This document shows positions 17,768 to 26,950 of a stretch of DNA of 64,000 nucleotides, one piece after another; within the stretch, counting starts at the first letter, position 1, and the number at the start of each line of letters is the position of its first letter. This DNA is from JAHEKD01 sp965204695. GTDB lineage: Bacteria > Pseudomonadota > Gammaproteobacteria > Arenicellales > JAHEKD01. A program made the position numbers and the translations under genes. The notes below the pieces were generated by a model, which was not told the DNA's origin, made no database searches, and saw only the letters and a list, made by a program, of their open reading frames with translations. Where the stretch lies: NCBI GenBank assembly GCA_965204695.1, contig OZ242007.1, positions 1,178,001 through 1,242,000 of the forward strand. Direction: 5' to 3'.

Positions 17768-18315
17768 CAATTTATATAGAAAAAATATAAATTCATCAAA
17801 TCATAATTGAATTAACGAAACCTCATCATCAGCTCATTGTAATTTTTAAGAATCAGATTTTCATCATTGATAGGTGCAACAAATAGCTTGTAACTATTAC
17901 TTAGATGAAGGAAAGTAATATTTAGCCCTAATTTCAATAGATTTTGCCTACAACCAAAGAAAATTATATCGAGAACTAGTAACTTAAACAGGCTAAATGA
18001 AACTCCCTGCCGTAAACAGCGGGTTATTGTTTTTGCTTTGCATTTTATACCATGGTAAGCCAACGGGAATTTAACCCTCACTAGCGATTAAACTATCCAC
18101 CGTTCTTACGCGCAAAAGCCGAATTTTAAAGACAATGCTATGTAGTTAAATATTCGATCACGTATAGTGGTATAGTTCATTAGATCTGGTTTTGTTGTTT
18201 TGTTTACGTTATGAATGAAAGTCAGCTCTAAGCCTTAAAATTGAACTGATAATACTAGAGCAAAATGATCTTTAGAAGTGTGCATTTTCGAAACGAGATG
18301 ATTAGAAAGAGGGAT
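17768..18315. other. 548-bp AT-rich non-coding stretch
   Basis: No convincing gene was found. One minus-strand frame (17812-18081, 89 aa) lacks recognisable features and is probably chance. The region separates the glycan/cyclase block from the caspase island and should contain the promoter of the first caspase gene. Possible A/T-rich promoter elements are too degenerate to call. Confidence 0.5.
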
Positions 18316-19692
18316 ATGAAATACTATTTTACTAAAACCTTTATTGGTTTACTGATCAGCTTGCTTATGTTGTCTAATAGTTGGGCAACTATAATCAACG
18401 AACGTCGTGTTGCATTAGTGATTGGCAATGGTGAATATGAAAACGTGCCTTCTTTACTTAATGCTAAAAATGATTCACGTTTAATTAAAAAAACATTGCA
18501 ATCAATAAACTTTGAAGTTATCTACATTGAAGATGCCTCTGCGGCCAAAATTGACAGGAAAACTAGAGAGTTTAGTAACAAACTCAAAGAGGCAGATGTA
18601 GGACTTTTTTACTATGCCGGCCATGCTATTCAATATGAGGGTAATAATTTCCTGATTCCCACTGATCTGCTTGCAGATTCTGATGAAGTCTCAGCTAAAT
18701 ATGATGCAGTTAATGTCAATATGATCATTGACAGAATGAAAAAGGCGAAAAACCCAACTAATATTATTATTCTGGATGCATGTAGAGATAACCCATTTGC
18801 AGCTAGTAGCCGAAGTTTAACACGTGGTCTTGCGCCAATTAATGCAAGTGCAAATGGTATGTTTTTTGCGTATTCAACATCGCCCGGTGATGTGGCAACT
18901 GATGGCAACGGCAACAACAGTCCATTTACAATGGCCCTCAGTAAATATATTACTAAACCTGGAATTACCATTCATGATGTATTTACCGATGTAAAAGTTG
19001 ATGTCAGCCGACAAACAAACAACCGACAACGTCCATGGACAACAGATTCATTGCTAGGTAAATTTTACTTTGCCGGTGCGAAAGATCCCTCCGAAATTAA
19101 ACGCTCTGTAGAGCTGGAAAAGCTTAAAGCAGAAAGCGAAAAACTCAAGCGTGAACTCGAGCTGGCTAGGCAAATCGCAACAAAAGCAAAAACTCCTTCA
19201 CAAAAATTACCCATTGGTTCAAGTAAACAATCCTTATCTATAGTTTCTCAGAAGGCGAAAAATGATGCTAATTTAATAAACTCGCTGGAACCGGAAGTTC
19301 CTACAAATGACAAAGTTGATTCCCAAAAACAAACTCTGGCGGCAATAAACCGCAAACAACCTGCTCAAGATCATATTCTTAAATTGAACGAAGACTGTCA
19401 TAGAAAATACACTGATTTAGCATCCACTCGAAGTACAAGAAAAACCATATATTGTTTTAAAAATATTCTGGGAAAATATCCTAACGACGAAAATGCATTA
19501 AAAAATTTACAGGCAATTGCAGATTATTATGAAAAAAGGATAAAAAGTAAGTTACTCAGAAAGGAATATAGTGATGCGGAAAGTTATGTCGAAATTTTGA
19601 TACTTATCGATATTGCCAAGGCCTATCAGTACTCTCAACAAATTGATGAGCAAAAAGTAAAAATTAGTGCTCCTAAAAAATTAGATAAATAA
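18316..19692 (+). CDS. Secreted caspase-like protease (peptidase C14), DACRDNPF type
   Basis: 458 aa from ATG 18316, preceded by GAGGG; in-frame ATGs at 18265 and 18298 would add a non-signal N-tail. A signal peptide (residues 1-24, ending SNSWA) is followed by a p20-like caspase domain. This runs RVALVIGNGEY, DVGLFYYAGHA (catalytic His103), IIILDACRDNPF (catalytic Cys156), then STSPGDVATDGNGNNSPFT and an end near 255. The C-terminal half is charged, with coiled-coil (about 255-285) and a Cys-containing TPR-like tail. Expected to be periplasmic and to cut after basic residues as orthocaspases do, but the substrate is unknown. It stands alone, tail-to-tail with the M48 operon. Confidence 0.87.
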   Translation: MKYYFTKTFIGLLISLLMLSNSWATIINERRVALVIGNGEYENVPSLLNAKNDSRLIKKTLQSINFEVIYIEDASAAKIDRKTREFSNKLKEADVGLFYYAGHAIQYEGNNFLIPTDLLADSDEVSAKYDAVNVNMIIDRMKKAKNPTNIIILDACRDNPFAASSRSLTRGLAPINASANGMFFAYSTSPGDVATDGNGNNSPFTMALSKYITKPGITIHDVFTDVKVDVSRQTNNRQRPWTTDSLLGKFYFAGAKDPSEIKRSVELEKLKAESEKLKRELELARQIATKAKTPSQKLPIGSSKQSLSIVSQKAKNDANLINSLEPEVPTNDKVDSQKQTLAAINRKQPAQDHILKLNEDCHRKYTDLASTRSTRKTIYCFKNILGKYPNDENALKNLQAIADYYEKRIKSKLLRKEYSDAESYVEILILIDIAKAYQYSQQIDEQKVKISAPKKLDK

Positions 19693-19946
19693 TCAGTGAT
19701 ATAATTTATCGCCAATTTCAACTTTCATCTTCAATTGGATGATACGGTCTGAAAGAATTGATGAATTAGAAATAGACAATTCTTCAAGCTTAGTGAAAGG
19801 TAGTGTGGGTTTCTCTGATATGTCTGTGTAAGATAGTTACCCGTTCTATTGTTCACGACAAATAAGATGATCGTCATGACGCATTTTACACTAAAGCAGA
19901 AGGCAGACGGATAACGCTTGTATCTTGTGATCAGTTTTTCAATGTC

Positions 19947-21674
19947 TTAATGAGTAATAATTAGCTCCGCTGACTCATTGTCATAGGGCTGTATGAATAG
20001 ATTCCCATCACATTTTTCTAACCCATTATCAATTAACGCAGAGTGAGTCATTAATGGTTGGCAATTGAGCTGTGTATAATCTTGCCGTTTGATGATGGTC
20101 GTAACTAAAGCATTGTTGATGTATAACTGCATGGCACGCTCGTCATAACGAATTTCTGTTTCAATCTCACGATAACTGCGTTGAATTTTTTTAAAATCGA
20201 TTGGGGAAATGGGATGAGCATGATCAAGCAGATCAAAATTATCTTTCTTTCTTGAACTACCTTGCTGCGAAGATGTTTCAACATTGTTTGGGGCTAATAA
20301 ACTGGTTAGTTGATATAGTGGCGAATCAGTGGGCTCAGTATGAAATATATCCGCTATATGTTTGCCCGCTTCAGTCTGACGATTCCTGGATAAGTATAAG
20401 GCAGCCAGATTATATTTGAGGATATTTTGCTGAGGATTGGACTTGTGTAAAGCCTCAAGTTTAGTCACTGTTCGTGGCCACATGTCTATTTCGACTTCCT
20501 GCTTGAAAACGATTAAATCTCTAAGCATGGCTATGTACCATTGATCAGACTCAATTTTATAGGCTTGTTCAATCGCCGCCCTTGCTTGATAGGGTTCGTC
20601 TAAGTAATAATTTACTATCGCCAGATTGATAAGTGCGGGTAGATAGTTTGGAGACATACTCAAAGCAAAACCCAAGTGTTGTTTGGCCTGAGATAACCTC
20701 TCACGAGCCTGAAATAAGTTATCGGCTGTTAGGGATTTCTCAAACTGCTCCATACCGTGACGATTCTCTAGCACTGGTAACAATAGAAGTTGTGCTTGTT
20801 GATTTGAATAATCACTCAGCGCCATCATGATTTTGACCTGTGCAAGTGCTGATGAGAGTTGCACTGAAGGATAACGTTCGACCAACATTTCCATGAGGTC
20901 GCTGGCATCTTGATACAGACCTATTTGTGACATGACAATTGCAAAATGAGCAAACCTTGAATCCTCCCTGAGCATCAGAAATCGATTTAATAGCATCTCG
21001 TGTCTGACTGCATTATCCTGGTGAGATTTACTTTTTTTATTAGCACCTGTCTCTTCACTCCAAACATCAAAAAATGAGCGTTGGTTCGCCGTCAATCCAT
21101 CCCAAATGTCAAAGCCAGCAATTGAAGCATAAATGAATCCCAGGTCATCAGCCTTTAACTCGTTGATTCTACGAGCCTCATGGGTTAAAGAACTGTACAC
21201 ATCTTGTTCAATGACTGAAAAGCTATTGATTTTATTGAGGTAATCATCGTCGCTATCAGAATCTGTTAAGCGTCGAATCAAAAAATGACTCCAAAATTCA
21301 TTGTTGTTAATGTGTGCAAGTTCATGGCCAAGAATAAAGGCAATACGAGCGTCACCTTGAGACAACGAAACGTTTTCATAGCAAAGTTCAACGGCGCCAA
21401 TAGACAAAATTATATTGTTATCTGGTAATGAGACTGCCCAGGGTCTGGAGATAGTATCAAGAATGATTAAACCCGGAGATCGAATACCCTGGGTTAATGT
21501 TGCTCGTCTAATTTTAGGGTAAATAGTCTCTACACGCTCGACTAAAGGAGAGTCTTCAGGGTTCACCCTTCCGAACGTATCAATATAAAACGCGCTGGTA
21601 TAGTGTTCGTTGGCCGCTGCTAAGACTAGATTTGATTGAAAAAGAAAAAGCAGTACGATCATGCATCTGATCAT
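19947..21674 (-). CDS. Periplasmic M48-family metalloprotease with TPR domain (BepA-like)
   Basis: 575 aa. Start taken as ATG 21674, which overlaps the upstream stop as ATGA; ATG 21686 is also possible. Signal peptide residues 1-20. Zn-site HELAH at 117-121 and the third ligand Glu in NELKADDLGF, the M48 pattern. Residues from about 200 on are TPR-like helices (SALAQVKIMMALSDY, LPALINLAIVNYY and others), as in BepA/YfgC, which handles outer-membrane proteins. A short C-terminal beta-rich tail follows. Last gene of the sigma-factor operon, so it may be an effector or the protease that trims the signalling components. Confidence 0.85.
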   Translation of the reverse strand: MIRCMIVLLFLFQSNLVLAAANEHYTSAFYIDTFGRVNPEDSPLVERVETIYPKIRRATLTQGIRSPGLIILDTISRPWAVSLPDNNIILSIGAVELCYENVSLSQGDARIAFILGHELAHINNNEFWSHFLIRRLTDSDSDDDYLNKINSFSVIEQDVYSSLTHEARRINELKADDLGFIYASIAGFDIWDGLTANQRSFFDVWSEETGANKKSKSHQDNAVRHEMLLNRFLMLREDSRFAHFAIVMSQIGLYQDASDLMEMLVERYPSVQLSSALAQVKIMMALSDYSNQQAQLLLLPVLENRHGMEQFEKSLTADNLFQARERLSQAKQHLGFALSMSPNYLPALINLAIVNYYLDEPYQARAAIEQAYKIESDQWYIAMLRDLIVFKQEVEIDMWPRTVTKLEALHKSNPQQNILKYNLAALYLSRNRQTEAGKHIADIFHTEPTDSPLYQLTSLLAPNNVETSSQQGSSRKKDNFDLLDHAHPISPIDFKKIQRSYREIETEIRYDERAMQLYINNALVTTIIKRQDYTQLNCQPLMTHSALIDNGLEKCDGNLFIQPYDNESAELIITH

Positions 21675-22684
21675 ATCCCTAACCAAATTTTTAATTTATT
21701 CAGGGAAACAGTAAGCGCTTGATAGTCAAAGTTATTCGCATCCTGATTTGAAACAAGTGTATTGATCGTTTGTTTAAACTCGAGCAGTTGTTCAGCAGAA
21801 ATATAGCCACTTAAAGAATCAACAAACTGCGCCTTGTGATCACTAATCAGTGCAATTAAATGTTCAGTGTCGTCAGTCTGGAGAGTAGCTGATAAGGACA
21901 AAACTGAAATCCAGTATCCAAGGAATACTTTTTCGTCACTGTCGATTTCAGCCAGATAATATCTTTCTAATTCAGAATTGAGTTGTTTTTCCGCTGTGTT
22001 TTTTTGATAAATACTTAGTAACGCCGATGCCTTGTCTTTGTAGGAAGAGCTTTGAGAAAAAAACATAAATCGCTTGATATAAGCCATGATTTTATTTCGA
22101 TCTTTTAATCGATTATTTAATGTAAATAAAGCACCGTATTCAATACCAGTTGTTTGTGGATTAGAATCTGCCGAAAAGCCTAAACTTTCGTCAATTTTGG
22201 GCAAACCTAGATTGTTTGTGGTAGCAGATAAGTGCTCCGCAGCATATGAGACCAGAAGTTGATTACCAGTTTCTTTAGGTCCTGCCAAATTAAAAACCAA
22301 AACAAAAGCAACAACACTGACTGAACACAATGCCACCGCACCGTTCAGCCAGGGATTTGATAATTTCTTAGTCAGAGATTCAAATCTTACCCGCAAATCA
22401 TTAAGAAAAGATGATTTCTGCTCAGATGCAGTTTCAATCGTGCTTTGAGTTTGCGAAAAATCAGATGCTGCTTTGAGTACCGCTGCTTTCAAAAAACGAT
22501 TTTCAGCACTGGTTATTTCTTCTTGCACTAAATTGTCTGCGTCTGTGACAACAGTGCCTTGTACAGATTCGACGCTGGTTGATTTGTATTTTGAACTCGC
22601 CAACTCCAAAATCGCAGCTCGAATTTCTAAGAGTCGATTCTCTCTGCCCTTACGATAAAGAACATCAATATCAATACCGTTCAT
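21671..22684 (-). CDS. Single-TM protein, possible anti-sigma factor
   Basis: 337 aa, no recognised family. Residues 1-105 are hydrophilic and predicted cytoplasmic. One membrane helix (about 112-130, ALCSVSVVAFVLVFNLAG) follows, then a 200-residue helical periplasmic domain. This single-pass layout directly downstream of a sigma factor (TAATG overlap) is the classic arrangement of an anti-sigma factor, though no ZAS zinc motif or FecR domain is visible. The role is inferred from position only. It is co-translated with the sigma gene and with the M48 protease gene. Confidence 0.6.
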   Translation of the reverse strand: MNGIDIDVLYRKGRENRLLEIRAAILELASSKYKSTSVESVQGTVVTDADNLVQEEITSAENRFLKAAVLKAASDFSQTQSTIETASEQKSSFLNDLRVRFESLTKKLSNPWLNGAVALCSVSVVAFVLVFNLAGPKETGNQLLVSYAAEHLSATTNNLGLPKIDESLGFSADSNPQTTGIEYGALFTLNNRLKDRNKIMAYIKRFMFFSQSSSYKDKASALLSIYQKNTAEKQLNSELERYYLAEIDSDEKVFLGYWISVLSLSATLQTDDTEHLIALISDHKAQFVDSLSGYISAEQLLEFKQTINTLVSNQDANNFDYQALTVSLNKLKIWLGI

Positions 22685-23472
22685 TAGCCCGGTACTCCAT
22701 AATGGGAGTTAAGTGCTTCTCTAAGTTTATTTCTGGCTGCGCGGTATTTTGTTTTGAAGGTATTCACTGGAATACCAATCAACTCTGACAATTCTAATTC
22801 AGTTACTTTTTTGTTCTCAACTGGCCGTTGCGACTGGGTCCAAAGCAAAAAGGTGCATAATTCCTGGCAAGATAATTCTTGTTCTATCTTTTGACCATCA
22901 TAAACTTTTTTGAGCTTTTTTCTGGCTTGGTCAAAACTGCTCCATGCATCATTTGCAGTTTGAGAGGTTAATAACCCAATCATGTTCCAATCGAGGCGAT
23001 CTTTTCCGTCCCAGTATTCTGACTCATGACGTAGCAGGAAAACGGTTCTTAGATCACAGGGAAGATCAGGAATCAGTTTAGTCATTAAATACTCGATCGC
23101 ATGTTTTTGTTCTATATCCTGATCAACATCAACACTTTCATCCACCGGAACGAACTCATGCTCTTCTGAGTCCAGATCACTAAATGATGAGCTAGACTGT
23201 CTGACGTTTTGATACTTCCAATAATCACGAATCGTATTTTTTGCGATGGTGGCTATGAAAGCTGGAAACTTTTGCTCTTCTTTATAATTGGGTAATGCCT
23301 GAATAATCTTTGTCCAGATTTGCTGCACTAGATCTGGACGATCATCAACATTCAGACAATTTTTGTAGACAATCTTTTTAGTCAGATCAAAGTATCGATC
23401 CAGTAACCGCTCGAATGAGCTTTGATTGTTACTGGTAAGATAGTCGTTGATTAGTTGTGCGTCGTCGTTCAT
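22684..23472 (-). CDS. RNA polymerase sigma-70 family factor (ECF-type, extended)
   Basis: 262 aa, longer than the usual 170-200 for ECF sigmas. Sigma region 2 is clear at about 18-90 (SFERLLDRYFDLTKKIVYKN, DLVQQIWTKIIQAL, FPAFIATIAKNTIRDYW). The region-4-like helix-turn-helix is at the C-terminus (LELSELIGIPVNTFKTKYRAARNKLREAL). Between them are an acidic linker (DLDSEEHEFVPVDESVDVDQD) and an extra segment of about 60 residues. Start ATG 23472; the likely ribosome site AGAGG lies inside a terminator-like hairpin directly upstream. Probably directs transcription of this operon or other caspase genes, restrained by the next gene's product. Confidence 0.83.
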   Translation of the reverse strand: MNDDAQLINDYLTSNNQSSFERLLDRYFDLTKKIVYKNCLNVDDRPDLVQQIWTKIIQALPNYKEEQKFPAFIATIAKNTIRDYWKYQNVRQSSSSFSDLDSEEHEFVPVDESVDVDQDIEQKHAIEYLMTKLIPDLPCDLRTVFLLRHESEYWDGKDRLDWNMIGLLTSQTANDAWSSFDQARKKLKKVYDGQKIEQELSCQELCTFLLWTQSQRPVENKKVTELELSELIGIPVNTFKTKYRAARNKLREALNSHYGVPG

Positions 23473-23476
23473 CAGA

Positions 23477-23508
23477 AAAAAGCCTCTATAGTTTAGCTAT
23501 AGAGGCTA
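23477..23508 (-). terminator. Intrinsic terminator/attenuator overlapping the sigma-gene RBS
   Basis: Perfect 11-bp stem, AGCCTCTATAG (23481-23491) with CTATAGAGGCT (23497-23507), loop of five bases. On the minus strand it is followed at once by a run of six Ts. It lies between the DUF4384 gene and the sigma gene, only 8 nt from the sigma start. The 3' arm contains AGAGG, the only good ribosome binding site for the sigma gene. It could stop most transcripts after the structural half of the operon and also hide the sigma RBS. Confidence 0.85.
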
Positions 23509-23526
23509 TAAATCCCATTTTTGTTA

Positions 23527-24357
23527 TTATTGATGTTTAAGATTAATCTTAATTGCGACTGGTTCGCTTGCTGTATTAACCGCATAGTTTGCTGGTGCAG
23601 TATATACAGCCTGAGTGATTTCGGCAGCAGGTCGACTGGTTCGATTAATCACACCAGGTGAAAGATTAGCGACACCACCATCTTCCAAAATCAAATCTTT
23701 TTCCCCAGATTGCTCAAATTCAAGCAAGCTTTTACTGACTGAATACTTAGCCGCAACTTGTTGAATATTAGCGATCAATGAAGCGGTGTTATTTGACGTA
23801 GGTACGATACCCATTTGATTGGCATTGCCATGTGAAGCAAACACCAGGTCAAGTTTTTCCAAGCCTTTTTGGTTATCAAATCGGAGCCAACCTGAAGCGG
23901 ATGGAATGGTGATATTTTGACCATTTGTAACCCGACCTCCAGTAGAAATTGGAATTATCATCGTATTACCGGAAGATCCTTTATGCAGTGCATGCATATA
24001 ACCATCACCATTTGCTGATACATGAACACGAATCCTGTCACCTGATTTAAACACATGACCTGAACTGACACGTTTAGGTGTGTTACTACCTTTACGAAGT
24101 AGCTCTATACTATAAGTGACCCCGGGATTTTCCAGTTTTTCATAATAGTTAGAAATGTCTCCCAAGTTTTCATTATCGGCTTTATCAAAATTCTGACCCG
24201 CTCTTTCATTCGAGGTGATAGTTGAGGCACTTGATCCGCTGCCGAATAATGCTTTAGTTGGTGAATAGAACAAGTCTCTAGCGTTTTGTTCTTCAGATTG
24301 TGCAACAGCTGCTGTCGCGATCATTACGCTGAATATTAATGTTGTAAATTTATTCAT
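23527..24357 (-). CDS. Secreted DUF4384-type protein
   Basis: 276 aa from ATG 24357, preceded by GAGGT at 8 nt; an ATG at 24372 is less well placed. Signal peptide residues 1-19 ending in AVAQS. The central part (about 75-190) matches the DUF4384 pattern: VFKSGDRIRVHVSANGDGYMHAL, a pro-Ile region MIIPISTGG, then ITIPSASGWLRFDNQKG and LDLVFASH. The DUF4384 fold is usually found fused to caspase or serine/threonine kinase proteins in secreted or surface contexts. The same domain ends the caspase of this operon (25426-26922), so the two may share a ligand or assembly. Confidence 0.75.
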   Translation of the reverse strand: MNKFTTLIFSVMIATAAVAQSEEQNARDLFYSPTKALFGSGSSASTITSNERAGQNFDKADNENLGDISNYYEKLENPGVTYSIELLRKGSNTPKRVSSGHVFKSGDRIRVHVSANGDGYMHALHKGSSGNTMIIPISTGGRVTNGQNITIPSASGWLRFDNQKGLEKLDLVFASHGNANQMGIVPTSNNTASLIANIQQVAAKYSVSKSLLEFEQSGEKDLILEDGGVANLSPGVINRTSRPAAEITQAVYTAPANYAVNTASEPVAIKINLKHQ

Positions 24358-24386
24358 GTCGATATACCTCATATTTTTGTATCAAA

Positions 24387-24860
24387 TTATTGAATGAAAA
24401 CTTTATGTTTCTCTAATGCACTACGAAACTCCGGTTCCCCTCTTAAATTGGCCAGATCCGGATCAAAGCGCAGTGCATCGTAGTTTTTAAAGCCGTATTT
24501 CAAAGCTTTATCCAAATACACTAAAGACAAATCCGTGTTATCTGTCAGCGAATAGGCGGCTGCCAGGTTATATAACACAATGTTATCCTTTTTATTTCTA
24601 CCTTCTGCTTTTTTCAATGCATCCAGGGCAAGATTCATTTTTCCAACATGCATGTAGGCGGCCCCTAGATTTGAATACCCTTTGGCCGTCTTCCGACATT
24701 TAATCGAACTCTTGAATTCATTAATAGCGTTGGGAAAATCACTCATATTTGCATACAACATACCTTGACTGATATGTGAATTTGCACTGCAAGCATAAGC
24801 ACCTGAGTTAAGCCCAATTAAAGCAATGCTTGCGATTAAAACTGATTTTTTAAATTTCAT
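24387..24860 (-). CDS. Exported TPR protein (paralogue 2)
   Basis: 157 aa. Signal peptide about 1-23 (ends GAYAC; the Cys is placed like a lipobox Cys but the preceding residues are not canonical). The rest is three or four TPR-like helical pairs, with SNLGAAYMHVGKMNLALDALKKAE the clearest. The C-terminal segment FKNYDALRFDPDLANLRGEPEFRSALE is nearly identical to that of the next gene, so the two arose by tandem duplication. Third structural gene after OmpA and caspase in the operon. A scaffold role in the periplasm is likely. Confidence 0.8.
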   Translation of the reverse strand: MKFKKSVLIASIALIGLNSGAYACSANSHISQGMLYANMSDFPNAINEFKSSIKCRKTAKGYSNLGAAYMHVGKMNLALDALKKAEGRNKKDNIVLYNLAAAYSLTDNTDLSLVYLDKALKYGFKNYDALRFDPDLANLRGEPEFRSALEKHKVFIQ

Positions 24861-24917
24861 AATTAGATTCCTTATCTTGATATCTACTACTTATAACGAG
24901 CCTGATTAAAAAAAGTT

Positions 24918-25391
24918 TTATTGAATAAAAACTCCAGCTGCCTCTAAAGTTGTTCTGAATTCCGGTTCTCCACGCAAATTAGCCAAATCAGGATCAAATC
25001 TGATCGCATCATAGTTAGCAAAGCCATTTGCTAATGCCTTCTCTAAGTGAACCAGGGCAAGATCGGTCTGATCACGTAATGAATACAACGCCATCAGATT
25101 ATAGTTCAGGTTAGGGTCATCATCGTCCAACCTTTCTCCTCTTTTCAGAGCGTCATAAGCCAGGTTATATTTGCCAAGTTTCATATATGCAGCGCCTAGA
25201 TTCGAATAGCCTTCGACTGATGGCGATTTGTCAACCGCTGCCTTGAATTCAATAACAGCATTTTGCATATCATTCTGGTTAGCGTATATCAGCCCTTGAT
25301 CAATATGACTTCTGGAATTACTACACCCACTCATGGCCAACATCGAAGTCAGACAAATTGCTAATGCGAGTTTATGGTTTTTTGTTAACAT
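24918..25391 (-). CDS. TPR lipoprotein (paralogue 1)
   Basis: 157 aa, equal in length to its neighbour. Signal peptide with a clear lipobox (LAMSGC, lipidated Cys22). TPR-like repeats follow (IDQGLIYANQNDMQNAVIEFKAAV, YSNLGAAYMKLGKYNLAYDALKRGE) and the conserved C-terminal FDPDLANLRGEPEFRTTLEAAG. The Ser after Cys (position +2) is compatible with outer-membrane sorting. It lies 34 nt after the caspase gene, with an AGGAG ribosome site. It probably anchors part of the caspase/OmpA assembly to the outer membrane. Confidence 0.83.
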   Translation of the reverse strand: MLTKNHKLALAICLTSMLAMSGCSNSRSHIDQGLIYANQNDMQNAVIEFKAAVDKSPSVEGYSNLGAAYMKLGKYNLAYDALKRGERLDDDDPNLNYNLMALYSLRDQTDLALVHLEKALANGFANYDAIRFDPDLANLRGEPEFRTTLEAAGVFIQ

Positions 25392-25425
25392 CTTTATTCT
25401 CCTATCAAGTACATAGTTAGTTATA

Positions 25426-26922
25426 TTAATCGGTAATAGAATAATCGAAACTGGACATCGACCAAGACACTGACCGATTTATGTCATCGAATCTCCAAAC
25501 ATCATTCAATCTCTGTGTGATTTGCTGAATATAAGTATGTGGCGAATCAACCTCTTTGAATGTACCCTCAATTGAGGATATGAACTCTGGAAATACATCA
25601 TCTTCAGTAACAATAGCTATAATTTTTCCACTTCCAGTGGGCGGTGAAGCTGCAAATGCATTGAACTTTATTTCATCTTCTGAAAACTCATAGTCATTAG
25701 AAGGTATGTGTAAAGTTTTTAATGCCTTAACACGATGATCTATATTCTGCTTCAATGTATATTTATTGGGAAATAACTGCACAATATCTCCTGTAGAAGA
25801 AACGTCCAACAAGATCAGATGACCATCAACAGGACTAGTAACCTGCATAATCATTTCTTCGCCGATTCTATACTGGTCTCTTTCAGGTAATAAAGTTATG
25901 CGAATTTGTTGGTTATTAGCAGGAGTTAAATTTTCAACAATATAATCAGCATTACTGATCTGGTTTAAATCTGGAGGTTGATTGTTCAACTGACTGACAT
26001 CAGCAATGTAAAGGTTTTCAGGGGTTTCTAATGTCGGGGTGAGACCGGTTCGACAATGCCTAAGATTACGTTTACAAAACGCTTGAGATTCACTGCGAAC
26101 AAAACTAAGTGCTTCTGCACGGGTGACAACTTGATCAGCGTTTACATCAGCCTCCATGTCTTTTACAGCCCTTATGAATAGATTCGTAAACACACTCCCT
26201 TGACCTGATTCGATATCTATTAGAGCTTTTTGCCAGGCTGAAACAGCAGTCCAAACCACTCGCCTGGGTGCGCTTTCTATAAAACCTGTTTCCTGGCGAT
26301 GTAAGTCAATAATCTCCTTTGACAGAGTTGGTGCAGATCCAACCAGTGATGTAATGGTTTTTTCATATTGCTGGGAATCAGGCTCCGTCATGCCTCGAGT
26401 CAAAGTGCCGGAATGGCAGGAATCAATGATCATCGTTACTGAACGATCATTTAATTTGTCAAATATAGTGCTGATTTCATCATCGCTGATCATATTGTTG
26501 ACCTGCTGCCCCGCTTCAATAGTGGCATCGTATGCCGCTATCGCTTCATCATGATTATCGGCCTCATCTCCATTCAGATCCTGCGTCTGAAAACCATGCC
26601 CACTATAATAAAAAACGATCTCATCGTCTGAAGATGTACCCTTGACTAGCCATTTATCGATAGAAGCCAGGATATTTTCTCGTGTTGCATCCCTATCGAT
26701 CAGGAGCTTGATGTTGTTTTTTTCAAATCCTAATGAACCTTGTAACAATGCCGCTATATTTAGAGCATCAGTTTTAGGCCCATTTAATTTCGGCACATGT
26801 GGATAATCACCTATACCTATCACTAGTGCCTTTTTTAAAGCATGAGATTCATTTTGAATAAGTAATGCGAGAAACACATACAAAACCATACTCAGCTTAA
26901 ATTTAGACACTATCCGGGTCAT
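25426..26922 (-). CDS. Secreted caspase-like protease with C-terminal DUF4384 domain
   Basis: 498 aa from ATG 26922; an ATG at 27003 is in frame but would overlap ompA and lead with a non-signal tail. Signal peptide about 1-29. Caspase domain: LKKALVIGIGDY, EIVFYYSGHGFQ (catalytic His109), VTMIIDSCHSGT (catalytic Cys169), and VSAWQKA further on. The DSCHSG motif is the metacaspase-like form, unlike the DACRDNPF of 18316. Residues about 330-470 look like DUF4384 (YRIGEEMIMQVTSPVDGHLILL). Second gene of the operon, 28 nt after ompA. Location periplasmic or surface. Confidence 0.86.
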   Translation of the reverse strand: MTRIVSKFKLSMVLYVFLALLIQNESHALKKALVIGIGDYPHVPKLNGPKTDALNIAALLQGSLGFEKNNIKLLIDRDATRENILASIDKWLVKGTSSDDEIVFYYSGHGFQTQDLNGDEADNHDEAIAAYDATIEAGQQVNNMISDDEISTIFDKLNDRSVTMIIDSCHSGTLTRGMTEPDSQQYEKTITSLVGSAPTLSKEIIDLHRQETGFIESAPRRVVWTAVSAWQKALIDIESGQGSVFTNLFIRAVKDMEADVNADQVVTRAEALSFVRSESQAFCKRNLRHCRTGLTPTLETPENLYIADVSQLNNQPPDLNQISNADYIVENLTPANNQQIRITLLPERDQYRIGEEMIMQVTSPVDGHLILLDVSSTGDIVQLFPNKYTLKQNIDHRVKALKTLHIPSNDYEFSEDEIKFNAFAASPPTGSGKIIAIVTEDDVFPEFISSIEGTFKEVDSPHTYIQQITQRLNDVWRFDDINRSVSWSMSSFDYSITD

Positions 26923-26950
26923 GATTCTGTACCCCCTCTTATCAATTTGC

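Noticed and set aside
17812..18081. Minus-strand open frame of 89 aa in the gap before the first caspase gene
   Set aside because: No ribosome site, no recognised domain and an odd mix of residues. Probably chance in AT-rich DNA.
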